Positions 1 through 5,419 are shown, numbered from the stretch's first letter. The stretch is DNA of 5,844 nt from Paludibacter sp. (GCA_018054805.1 JAGPIU010000079.1:1-5844); one strand, 5' to 3'. Notes: generated from the letters alone by a model not told the origin. A program made the numbers and translations.

Positions 1-178
1 TAGCATACACATCTCCTGTGAAATCTTTCAGTCCGGCATTCCCCTGAGTAGCATCGAAAATAATTTCCACGTCTCCGGTATAGGCTTCGGTGATAAAGGC
101 AGGGCTTGTGGACGAAATCTGAGCCTGTACAATATATCCAAAGCAAAGGATAAGAAGTGTGAGTAAGGTTTTTTTCAT
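1..178 (-). CDS. Secreted protein, N-terminal fragment (possibly a carbohydrate-active or carbohydrate-binding protein)
   Basis: This is the first 59 codons plus one base of a minus-strand gene cut by the left edge. The start codon is the ATG at 178-176, followed by MKKT and a hydrophobic stretch (LLTLLILCFGYIV) ending in VQA-Q, a signal peptidase I-type site that would leave Gln20 as the mature N-terminus. Cys12 sits inside the hydrophobic core and is not a lipobox. The mature part has the stretches ITEAYTGDVEIIFDAT and GNAGLKDFTGDVYA. From memory these resemble an N-terminal beta-sandwich module found ahead of GH13-type or carbohydrate-binding domains in secreted Bacteroidota proteins; that assignment is recall, not a search. 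No Shine-Dalgarno sequence precedes the start. A TATATTTG element lies about 60 bp upstream. The reading frame and export signal are well supported, but the function is not. Confidence 0.82.
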   Translation of the reverse strand, partial: MKKTLLTLLILCFGYIVQAQISSTSPAFITEAYTGDVEIIFDATQGNAGLKDFTGDVYA

Positions 179-239
179 GATTTGCGATTTTTATATAAAT
201 GATTGTTGTTAATTATCAGCTCTTTACAATATGTGGCTG

Positions 240-247
240 CAAATATA
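240..247 (-). promoter_or_regulatory. Bacteroidota -7 promoter element (TATATTTG) for the left-edge gene
   Basis: Read on the minus strand this is TATATTTG, an exact match to the Bacteroidota -7 consensus TAnnTTTG. It would start transcription near 233-235 and give a leader of about 55 nt before the ATG at 178. I see no convincing -33 TTTG at the usual spacing. A 12-bp palindrome at 267-278 occupies roughly that place. Confidence 0.55.
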
Positions 248-266
248 ACCGATTGAACATTCTTTT

Positions 267-278
267 GTTTATATAAAC
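267..278. promoter_or_regulatory. Perfect 12-bp palindrome GTTTATATAAAC, possible operator
   Basis: GTTTAT/ATAAAC is a perfect palindrome about 20 bp upstream of the -7 element at 240-247, so it overlaps the expected -33 region of the left-edge gene. A dimeric regulator bound here would affect RNA polymerase. In AT-rich intergenic DNA a 12-bp AT-biased palindrome can occur by chance, so this is only a candidate. Confidence 0.25.
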
Positions 279-329
279 AGGATGCAATGAAAGTATTTTA
301 GTTGCAAACGATTGCAGGACACGACAAAC

Positions 330-369
330 AAAAAGAGCAGTGCGGTTTTAGTGGCCGACTGCTCTTTTT
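330..369 (-). terminator. Rho-independent terminator (GAGCAGT/ACTGCTC stem)
   Basis: AAAAAGAGCAGT (330-341) pairs perfectly with ACTGCTCTTTTT (358-369). A CGG/CCG inner pairing (343-345 with 355-357) tightens the loop. Read on the minus strand the stem is followed by TTTTTGTTTGTCG, a suitable U-rich tract. It therefore most likely ends leftward transcription coming from prmA, before the promoter of the left-edge gene. The A-stem/T-tract symmetry means it could work in both directions. It lies about 265 nt beyond the prmA stop, with the inverted-repeat element 375-620 in between. Confidence 0.8.
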
Positions 370-488
370 TAAAATAATATTGTGTCCACTCCGAAAAGGG
401 TAGAACGCAAATTACGCAAATAAGAAAAAATGATTAAATGTTTGTCTTTCTGCGATATGGCTAATTCTAATGTTATGTAAATTTGTAT

Positions 489-499
489 TGTTGTCCGGT
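489..499 (-). repeat. ACCGGACAACA intergenic 11-mer, copy 1 (inverted)
   Basis: On the plus strand this reads TGTTGTCCGGT, the reverse complement of the 11-mer at 562-572 and 1787-1797. With 562-572 it forms the inner pair of the nested element at 375-620, and both copies are flanked by A/T-rich runs. Confidence 0.6.
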
Positions 500-561
500 A
501 AAAAATCATTGGATTGTTCTCCGCCGCGGCAGATCTCATTTTAGTCATTTTGAAAATTTTC

Positions 562-572
562 ACCGGACAACA
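562..572 (+). repeat. ACCGGACAACA intergenic 11-mer, copy 2
   Basis: Exact 11-mer followed by CTGATG. The copy at 1787-1797 is followed by GTGGTG, so the similarity runs slightly beyond the core (ACCGGACAACA-s-TG-r-TG). Confidence 0.6.
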
Positions 573-634
573 CTGATGAATTTGCGTTCAAAATGACTTT
601 TCGGAGTACATTCAATATTAAATATTTTACTGGA

Positions 635-1474
635 TTATTTTTTTACGGTCTTTACAACTACCCAATTGTTTTTTTCTTTAAAATCAATTAGTTCCAGTCC
701 GTTGCGGTTTAGTTCAGCTTCGATTACGGGAATGTCGGCTTTGTAGAATCCGCTCATATAGAGTTCGCCACCTGTAGTCAGACAGGCAGCATATTTTTCC
801 ATATCGGCCAGCAGAATGTTTCGGTTGATATTGGCAAGAATAATGTCGAAATGCAGTCCGTCGAGCAATTCGGCACCACCAAGTTTTACCTCAATGCCAC
901 TGACTTTGTTCAGAGCTATGTTTTCGAGCGAGTTTTCGGTACACCAGCTGTCGATGTCGATAGCCAGCAGTTCGGAAGCACCACGCATGGCAGCCAGAAT
1001 TGCGAGTACAGCAGTACCACAACCCATATCAAGCACTTTTTTGTTGGTCAGATTCATTTTCAGAATTTCTCCGATCACCAGACTTGTTGTTTCGTGATGC
1101 CCGGTGCCAAACGACATTTTAGGATCGATAATAATGTCATATTTAGCCACAGGAATATCCTTGTGAAACGAACTGTGAATTACACATTCTTCGCCAATCA
1201 CAATGGGTTCAAAGTAATGCTTTTCCCATTCCTCGTTCCAGTTTTTAGAGGCTACAGTTACAATTTCGTATGAGATAGCCACTTCTAAGGGGTAGTTGTT
1301 GATGGCATCTTTCAGACTATTTTCGTTAAATTTTGTTTCAGGAATAAATGCCTGCATCCCGTTTTCGCAGGGCACAAAACTGTCGAATCCAATTTCGGCC
1401 AGTTCGGCTGCAAGAATATCAGCCATAAATTCTTCGAATGCTTCGAAACTAAAGTCTACTTGTATAAAGTTCAT
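635..1474 (-). CDS. prmA: Ribosomal protein L11 methyltransferase PrmA
   Basis: PrmA is a cytoplasmic S-adenosylmethionine-dependent methyltransferase that methylates lysines and the N-terminus of ribosomal protein uL11. The 279-residue product has the expected order: an N-terminal substrate-recognition region (about 1-75), the NWNEEWEKHYFEP linker motif (78-90), the family hallmark DPKMSFGTGHHETT (117-130), SAM-binding motif I VLDMGCGTAVLAIL (147-160), the acidic end of strand 2 in AIDID (171-175), and the ILANINRNILL motif (212-222) near the active site. Length fits Bacteroidota PrmA. The frame is open up to 1576, but the ATG at 1474 is preferred: the MNFIQVDF start matches family N-termini as I recall them, and the promoter element at 1510-1517 lies inside the extra stretch. 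There is no Shine-Dalgarno sequence. The gene is monocistronic or at most read toward the terminator at 330-369. Confidence 0.95.
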   Translation of the reverse strand: MNFIQVDFSFEAFEEFMADILAAELAEIGFDSFVPCENGMQAFIPETKFNENSLKDAINNYPLEVAISYEIVTVASKNWNEEWEKHYFEPIVIGEECVIHSSFHKDIPVAKYDIIIDPKMSFGTGHHETTSLVIGEILKMNLTNKKVLDMGCGTAVLAILAAMRGASELLAIDIDSWCTENSLENIALNKVSGIEVKLGGAELLDGLHFDIILANINRNILLADMEKYAACLTTGGELYMSGFYKADIPVIEAELNRNGLELIDFKEKNNWVVVKTVKK

Positions 1475-1509
1475 TTGTTGTGGTTTTATTTTTTTTGAAA
1501 TGAGACTTA

Positions 1510-1517
1510 CAAAATTA
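1510..1517 (-). promoter_or_regulatory. Bacteroidota -7 promoter element (TAATTTTG) for prmA
   Basis: On the minus strand this reads TAATTTTG, matching TAnnTTTG. It predicts transcription from about 1503 and a leader of about 30 nt to the ATG at 1474. That supports 1474 as the start. No clear -33 element is visible. A second match, TATTTTTG on the minus strand at 1607-1614, is further away and less likely. Confidence 0.5.
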
Positions 1518-1616
1518 CTATAAATAATCCGACTATCACAGTGTAGAGGATAATTCAGACAGTGTTTTTCTTCCAATTACTTATGTGTTTTTTTATTGTT
1601 GTATGGCAAAAATATT

Positions 1617-1770
1617 TGGATTCTTCGCTTTGCTCTGAATGACAATGCTTTGTGTTGAATTTTGTTGGGAGGTGGTGGGTTGGCGGCTTCGCCGCTTCGC
1701 CGCCAACCCACCACCTCCCAAATATATAACTAACTGACTGTCATCTCGAACGAAGTGAGAGATCTTAAAC
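1617..1770. repeat. Composite intergenic palindromic repeat with TGTCAT-type outer arms
   Basis: The outer arms are imperfect inverted copies of one sequence. The right arm starts TGTCATCTCGAACGAAG at 1739 and runs to the GAGAGATC end at about 1764. The left arm, read on the minus strand from 1644, starts TGTCATTCAGAGCAAAG and ends near GAAGAATCC. About 17 of 27 positions agree, including all of TGTCAT. The arms look like the TGTCAT-TCGAnCGAAGnGAGA-ATCT sequences scattered between genes in many Bacteroidota genomes (recall, not a search). They bracket the perfect hairpin at 1665-1721. This is a REP/BIME-like intergenic element. It lies between the divergent prmA and 2019 genes, so it is not a simple terminator for either. 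Confidence 0.65.
1665..1721. repeat. Perfect 23-bp GC-rich stem-loop
   Basis: Positions 1665-1687 pair without mismatch to 1699-1721, leaving an 11-nt loop (1688-1698, TTCGCCGCTTC). The stem contains GGGAGGTGGTGGG next to GGCGGC, in strong contrast to its AT-rich surroundings. The loop also permits a smaller alternative hairpin, GCGGC-TTC-GCCGC at 1683-1695. There is no T-tract directly after the stem on the plus strand, so it is not a standard intrinsic terminator. Confidence 0.85.
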
Positions 1771-1786
1771 TTTCTCTAAAAAAATT

Positions 1787-1797
1787 ACCGGACAACA
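1787..1797 (+). repeat. ACCGGACAACA intergenic 11-mer, copy 3
   Basis: Third exact copy of the 11-mer found at 489-499 (inverted) and 562-572. It lies just past the composite palindrome and about 1.2 kb from the other copies, on the other side of prmA. Confidence 0.6.
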
Positions 1798-1883
1798 GTG
1801 GTGTTTTTTAGTGTAAAACAGTTTTAATGTTATTTCCTCATAAATCTTTGTGCAATTCAGGCCCGAAATTTGTTATGAAAATG

Positions 1884-1891
1884 TATATTTG
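1884..1891 (+). promoter_or_regulatory. Candidate -7 promoter element (TATATTTG) for the 2019/3675 unit
   Basis: Exact TAnnTTTG match, identical to the elements at 240-247 (minus) and 5485-5492. It would give a leader of about 120 nt for the gene at 2019. A TTTG at 1869-1872 is too close (11 bp) to act as a normal -33 element. Confidence 0.45.
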
Positions 1892-1950
1892 TAGTAGCAG
1901 AAATAATTGTAAAATAAACGATTAAATTCGATGTAAATCATCCTGAAATT

Positions 1951-1958
1951 TAGTTTTG
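1951..1958 (+). promoter_or_regulatory. Alternative -7 promoter element (TAGTTTTG) for the 2019/3675 unit
   Basis: This also matches TAnnTTTG and would give a shorter leader of about 55 nt. No -33 element is visible. It competes with, or supplements, the element at 1884-1891. Confidence 0.35.
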
Positions 1959-2004
1959 TGGCATGATTATTGATTAATAAATTAAAAATAAATCTTTCAA
2001 TTAT

Positions 2005-2011
2005 AAGGAGG
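2005..2011 (+). promoter_or_regulatory. Strong Shine-Dalgarno sequence AAGGAGG, unusual for the phylum
   Basis: AAGGAGG stands 7 nt before the ATG at 2019, complementary to the 16S rRNA 3' end at ideal spacing. The other four starts in the window have no such sequence, as is normal in Bacteroidota, where the anti-Shine-Dalgarno of the ribosome is largely sequestered. It fixes the start of the 2019 gene. Confidence 0.8.
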
Positions 2012-2018
2012 AATCATT

Positions 2019-3587
2019 ATGAAACCAACCATCATTACATTGATTATGTCGCTGTTTTTATCTTTGGGATTATTCGCCCAGGATAAACAAATTGTCGACG
2101 ACATATACTTTAAACCGTCGGATGCAAAAGCTTTGATCAAAGAACGAAAGAATAAGACAGTTACACGCCCTAATGTGAAAAATGGAGTGCGTGAAATTGT
2201 TTTTTCTGACCAGCTTGAAGACAGCACAGATTTAGATGCCGATACACTTGCCATGCGTCCTGAGCCGCTTGATTCGACTGAGGATGCAGGATATTATGTA
2301 AACGGCTTTAATGGAACCGAGTCCGATTTGGAATACGCTAATCGTATTCGTAAATTCCATAATCCGAAGTACACTATTTTTATTGGTGATCCTGCTTACA
2401 ATGATATTTATTTTCTGAATAGCTGGGACTGGAACGTATATGTGGATGGATCGTATGCCTGGGTAACTCCAACCTGGACAAATCCTTATTGGTTCGATTA
2501 TATGTATAGTCCGTACAGTTACAGCAGCTGGTATTGGAGACGAAATTTATATTCTCCTTATTATGGTGGATTCTATGGTGGATATTATGGAGGTTACGGT
2601 TCTTGGTATTCAGGTTATTACGACCCCTGGGGATATGGCTATTATGGTTACGGATATGGTTATGGATACGGTTACGGCTACGGCTACAATGGTTGGGGAT
2701 ACCCCTATAATGGATCGTATTGGGGATATTCAGACTGGACTCCATCCTATGGAAACAATTCGCGAAACTATAATGAAGCAAGTCGACGAGATTTGTACAC
2801 GCAAAGTGGTCGTGGCTCTGTACGTAATACTTCATCATCAACTATTGGCGGAAGCCGAAACAGTTACAGTGCAGCCACATCGACAGGTAGAAGCGGATAT
2901 ACACGCTTAAGCTCGGATGCAAACAACAATATTACACGTAGTTCTTCGTCTACTTCGGTGAACCGTACTTCTACAGGAAGGGCTGTAAACCAGGGAGCAA
3001 ATACCTACAGAACAGGTGAAGGATCTGCTCCAAGATCGGGATATACAAGAACATCGCCACAAACAACTACCAGAACTTCTACATATTCTGCAAATGGTGC
3101 TACACGTTCGACTTATAACACTGGTCGTACAAATACAGATGGATATCGTACTTCGAATAACTCCGGAGATTACAGAACTTCAGGCAGAGTGTCGACAACG
3201 CCGAGAACCGGTACAGTTAGTTCAGGTGCTGCAACACCTGGTGCAACAACACGTCCGTCTTCGTCATATTCCAGTGGCAGAACGCAGCCTTCAGGTGGTT
3301 CTACCGGAACTGTGTCAACACGTCCTACTTATTCCACAGGTTCAGCCACTCCACGTAGTTCGTATTCGAGCAGTAGTTCTACACCTTCATCTTCTTCTTC
3401 ATCAAGCAGAGGTAGTTATCAGAGCAGCAGTTCGTCGCGATCTTCTTCAGGCTCCAGTTACACTCCGTCTTCATCTTCCTCATCCTCCTCTTCTTCAGGA
3501 TCATATTCGGGAGGTAGCAGTAGTTCCTCGTCGTCTTCATCTTCCTCTTCTTCGCGTGGAGGAGGTAGTTCAGGTGGCAGACGATAA
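2019..3587 (+). CDS. Secreted low-complexity protein: aromatic/Gly-rich block plus Ser/Thr/Arg-rich tail
   Basis: This 522-residue protein has no assigned function. Residues 1-20 are a signal peptide (hydrophobic TIITLIMSLFLSLGLFA, cleavage before QDKQ), so it is exported. Residues 21-60 are charged (KERKNK). Residues 61-90 are acidic and contain three D-S/T-hydrophobic/T sequons (68-70, 75-77, 85-87). Residues 100-150 look most globular (IRKFHNPKYTIFIGDPAYNDIYF, NSWDWNVYVDGSYAW). Residues 151-245 are rich in Tyr, Trp and Gly, with seven Gly-Tyr dipeptides at 210-223. Residues 246-522 are Ser/Thr/Asn/Gly with regularly spaced Arg and Tyr (SGYTR at 292-296 and 340-344; TGR three times), then Ser runs of 10 (484-493) and 13 (500-512) and an Arg/Gly end. 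The general layout recalls uncharacterised aromatic-rich secreted proteins of Bacteroidota. The start is set by the AAGGAGG site. A FadL-like gene follows 87 bp on with no terminator between. A surface, periplasmic or matrix role is inference. Confidence 0.9.
   Translation: MKPTIITLIMSLFLSLGLFAQDKQIVDDIYFKPSDAKALIKERKNKTVTRPNVKNGVREIVFSDQLEDSTDLDADTLAMRPEPLDSTEDAGYYVNGFNGTESDLEYANRIRKFHNPKYTIFIGDPAYNDIYFLNSWDWNVYVDGSYAWVTPTWTNPYWFDYMYSPYSYSSWYWRRNLYSPYYGGFYGGYYGGYGSWYSGYYDPWGYGYYGYGYGYGYGYGYGYNGWGYPYNGSYWGYSDWTPSYGNNSRNYNEASRRDLYTQSGRGSVRNTSSSTIGGSRNSYSAATSTGRSGYTRLSSDANNNITRSSSSTSVNRTSTGRAVNQGANTYRTGEGSAPRSGYTRTSPQTTTRTSTYSANGATRSTYNTGRTNTDGYRTSNNSGDYRTSGRVSTTPRTGTVSSGAATPGATTRPSSSYSSGRTQPSGGSTGTVSTRPTYSTGSATPRSSYSSSSSTPSSSSSSSRGSYQSSSSSRSSSGSSYTPSSSSSSSSSSGSYSGGSSSSSSSSSSSSSRGGGSSGGRR
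2646..2687 (+). repeat. Seven in-frame Gly-Tyr hexanucleotide repeats
   Basis: Seven consecutive GGN-TAY hexamers encode (Gly-Tyr)7 at residues 210-223. Codons alternate (GGT, GGA, GGC; TAT, TAC), so the DNA repeat is degenerate while the peptide repeat is exact. That points to selection on the peptide rather than very recent slippage. Gly/Tyr-rich sequence continues on both sides. Confidence 0.85.
3468..3554 (+). repeat. Serine-codon tracts (10 and 13 Ser) in the 2019 gene
   Basis: Codons at 3468-3497 encode 10 serines and those at 3516-3554 encode 13, using a mix of TCN and AGY codons. The plus strand here is strongly pyrimidine-rich. The trinucleotide-like pattern could permit length change in multiples of three without breaking the frame. 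Confidence 0.8.
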
Positions 3588-3674
3588 ACAGAAGACTGAT
3601 AGTTAGATATGAAAATTGATTGTGTCCTTTTCAAGAATAATGAAAACAGAATTTATACATTAAGATAATATATT

Positions 3675-5255
3675 ATGAAACGAATACTATTAACGCTGGC
3701 CTGTGTTTCAGCTTTTTCGGGCGCCTTTTCGCAGGTGGAATTTGATGCACTGAAAGTTTCGCAAACAGATATTATAGGAACTGCAAGATATACCGGAGTT
3801 GCAGGAGCTTTTGGTGCTTTGGGGGGCGATGCTTCTGCTATCAAGGACAATCCTGCCGGACTTGGAATTTTCCGTAAGTCGGAACTTACAGCAACAGCTG
3901 ATATATTGATGCAAAATGTTTCGTCAACATGGAATGGAAAGCAAGGTGTCAATGATTTGTTTAAATATGGTTTTAATAATCTGACTTATGTAATTGCCTT
4001 GCCTACATGGCGTTCAGAAAGCGGTTACGAAGGTTTGCTAAGTTCCAATTTCGCTTTTTCCTACAATAAACTGAAAAACTTCAACCGTAGTGTATCTATC
4101 AATAGTAAGCCCGCTGCTTCGTCGATGACGCATTATATGGCCGAATTTACCGATAGAAATTTGGGTTATTATAACAAAGATTGGTCGAATTACACGCTTG
4201 TTCAGGATAACTATCCAATGAATGGTGCTGCAAATCCTTATCAAAACGTTGATATTCCATGGATTAGTTATATGGCTTATCAGGGTTATCTGATTAATGA
4301 CTCGCTGGTTAATCAGGAGGTAAGATGGTTTTCGCTACTTAATAACGGAGATATGGTGACTCCTTCGTACACGCTTCGCGAACAGGGTGGAATTGACGAA
4401 TATAATTTTGGCTGGTCGGGAAATTTCAGTAATCGTTTCTTTATTGGCGCTACTCTCAATATGCAATCGCTCTATTATCGTGCGGACAGTAAATATACCG
4501 AGAGTTTTCAGCAGAACAGGAGTATGGGTATTGATAATACCTTGATTATGAATGGAACCGGTTTTAATGTGAATGTAGGAGCCATATTTGTGCCGGTTGA
4601 TTTTATTCGTTTCGGACTTGCCATGCACACGCCTATGTTTTACAACCTGAGTATGACAAACTATGCCGATTTGAACTCCTCGATGGCCAATAAACAAATG
4701 TCGCCCGAGAATGTGGTGAAATACAAACAAATGTCGCCTTTTCAGCTGAATGCCAGTGCTGCTTTTTTGCTTGACAAAAAAGGTTTTGTAAGTGCCGAAT
4801 ATGTTTTAAATAATTATAAAGGTATGCGTTTACAGGATCAGGAAGGTAATTCGCAAGCTTATCCTGATGAGAATGCTGGTTTTGGACAAATGATGAATAA
4901 TTCGCGAACCATAAAAGTGGGAATTGAGTATAAACTGACCGACAATTTTGCGCTCCGCGGAGGATTTGCCAATAGCAGTGCTGCTACACGGCCTGATGCC
5001 ACCAAATGGTTTATTCCCAGTACCACACGTACCGATAATGAGTATTTTGTACACAATCGTACCGATTATTTTACTGCAGGTTTGGGTTATCGTGAAGCAG
5101 GTTGGTATATAGATATGGCATATATGAACAAGGCATTGAATGAGACATTTTACGCATATAACTCAGCTATACTGGCAGATGCCTATAAAGTAAATCCGGC
5201 AACGGTTAAAACGACCAACAACAATGTAGTGATTACATTAGGGTTAAGGTTTTAG
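3675..5255 (+). CDS. OmpP1/FadL-family outer-membrane beta-barrel transporter
   Basis: This 526-residue protein is a predicted outer-membrane beta-barrel of the OmpP1/FadL/TodX family, whose characterised members import hydrophobic molecules such as long-chain fatty acids; the substrate here is unknown. A signal peptide (MKRILLTLACVSAFSGAFSQ) is followed by an N-terminal region with ARYTGVAGAFGALGGDASAI and the NPAGL motif at 59-63, which is typical of the family. The remainder alternates aromatic and polar residues as expected for transmembrane strands (for example FVSAEYVLNNYKGMRL, TIKVGIEYKLTDNFALRGGF, YFTAGLGYREAGWYIDMAYM). It ends VVITLGLRF, with the C-terminal Phe used in barrel assembly. 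Cys10 is not in a convincing lipobox. The start has no Shine-Dalgarno sequence, only an AT-rich leader. It lies 87 bp after the low-complexity gene with no terminator or TAnnTTTG element between them, so co-transcription is likely, and the terminator at 5288 closes the unit. Confidence 0.9.
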   Translation: MKRILLTLACVSAFSGAFSQVEFDALKVSQTDIIGTARYTGVAGAFGALGGDASAIKDNPAGLGIFRKSELTATADILMQNVSSTWNGKQGVNDLFKYGFNNLTYVIALPTWRSESGYEGLLSSNFAFSYNKLKNFNRSVSINSKPAASSMTHYMAEFTDRNLGYYNKDWSNYTLVQDNYPMNGAANPYQNVDIPWISYMAYQGYLINDSLVNQEVRWFSLLNNGDMVTPSYTLREQGGIDEYNFGWSGNFSNRFFIGATLNMQSLYYRADSKYTESFQQNRSMGIDNTLIMNGTGFNVNVGAIFVPVDFIRFGLAMHTPMFYNLSMTNYADLNSSMANKQMSPENVVKYKQMSPFQLNASAAFLLDKKGFVSAEYVLNNYKGMRLQDQEGNSQAYPDENAGFGQMMNNSRTIKVGIEYKLTDNFALRGGFANSSAATRPDATKWFIPSTTRTDNEYFVHNRTDYFTAGLGYREAGWYIDMAYMNKALNETFYAYNSAILADAYKVNPATVKTTNNNVVITLGLRF

Positions 5256-5287
5256 TATTTAGATTGATCTTGTTTTATTTTTTTTTG

Positions 5288-5320
5288 AAAAGAGCAGCTT
5301 TCGGGTTGCTCTTTTTTTTT
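5288..5320 (+). terminator. Rho-independent terminator after the FadL-like gene
   Basis: AAAAGAGCAGC (5288-5298) pairs with GTTGCTCTTTT (5305-5315), including one G-T pair, around a 6-nt TTTCGG loop. It is followed by a T-tract to 5320. It starts 33 nt after the stop codon at 5255. The AGAGCAG stem closely resembles that of the terminator at 330-369. Confidence 0.9.
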
Positions 5321-5419
5321 GCTATGGTGACAGTTTTATTTTGTAAATTTCATATTTCTTTTATTGTATTTGAAACTACTCTGAGGGGATTGTGAATGCT
5401 ATACATTTCAACTTACGAT

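Larger units (their letters stand above)
375..620. repeat. 246-bp nested inverted-repeat element (MITE-like) next to the prmA 3' end
   Basis: Three separate blocks in the left arm are reverse-complemented in order in the right arm: TAATATTG (375-382) with CAATATTA (613-620), ACTCCGAAAAG (388-398) with CTTTTCGGAGT (597-607), and GAACGCAAATT (403-413) with AATTTGCGTTC (579-589). A fourth pair lies further in: TGTTGTCCGGT (489-499) with ACCGGACAACA (562-572). The centre contains a GCCGCGGC palindrome at 523-530. This ordered nesting is far beyond chance. It suggests a non-autonomous mobile element, a decayed insertion-sequence remnant, or a large structured transcript end for prmA. A 64-codon minus-strand open frame at 369-563 lies almost wholly inside it, has no recognisable features, and is probably not a gene. 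Confidence 0.7.

Noticed and set aside
369..563. 64-codon minus-strand open frame (MKIFKMTKMRS...)
   Set aside because: It lies almost entirely within the inverted-repeat element, has no recognisable domain, no ribosome-binding signal and no promoter of its own. It also overlaps the terminator T-tract end.
816..1523. Plus-strand open frames opposite prmA (816-1097, 851-1273, 1296-1523)
   Set aside because: They are antisense to a clearly conserved gene, have no family resemblance, and are explained by the codon structure of prmA.
1475..1576. N-terminal extension of prmA to an upstream ATG at 1576 (34 extra residues)
   Set aside because: The extra stretch is Cys/His/Tyr-containing and unlike PrmA N-termini, includes the TAATTTTG promoter element, and the ATG at 1474 gives a family-typical length and MNFIQVDF start.
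1665..1721. Intrinsic terminator interpretation of the 23-bp hairpin
   Set aside because: The stem is followed by AATATATAAC rather than a T-tract, and it lies between divergent genes where no transcript is expected to end.
1814..1826. TAAAAC-A-GTTTTA odd palindrome upstream of the 2019 gene
   Set aside because: Six AT-rich base pairs in an AT-rich region are easily expected by chance, and the spacing to the promoter candidates is not informative.
2646..2687. CRISPR-like or minisatellite interpretation of the Gly-Tyr repeats
   Set aside because: The repeats are 6 bp, contiguous, without spacers, degenerate at third positions and in frame with a protein-coding gene.
2380..3606. Long alternative-frame open frames inside the low-complexity gene (2380-2841 minus; 2563-2910 and 3016-3606 plus)
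   Set aside because: Their translations are His/Arg/Leu- or Met/Asp-rich shadows of Ser/Thr/Gly/Tyr codon repeats. The 2019 frame has the signal peptide, Shine-Dalgarno site and uninterrupted length.
3588..3674. Promoter or terminator between the low-complexity gene and the FadL-like gene
   Set aside because: I found no TAnnTTTG element and no stem-loop with a T-tract, so I treat the genes as one unit.
3653..5056. Minus-strand open frames opposite the FadL-like gene
   Set aside because: They are shadows of a coherent 526-codon barrel protein with a signal peptide and C-terminal Phe. None shows a domain.
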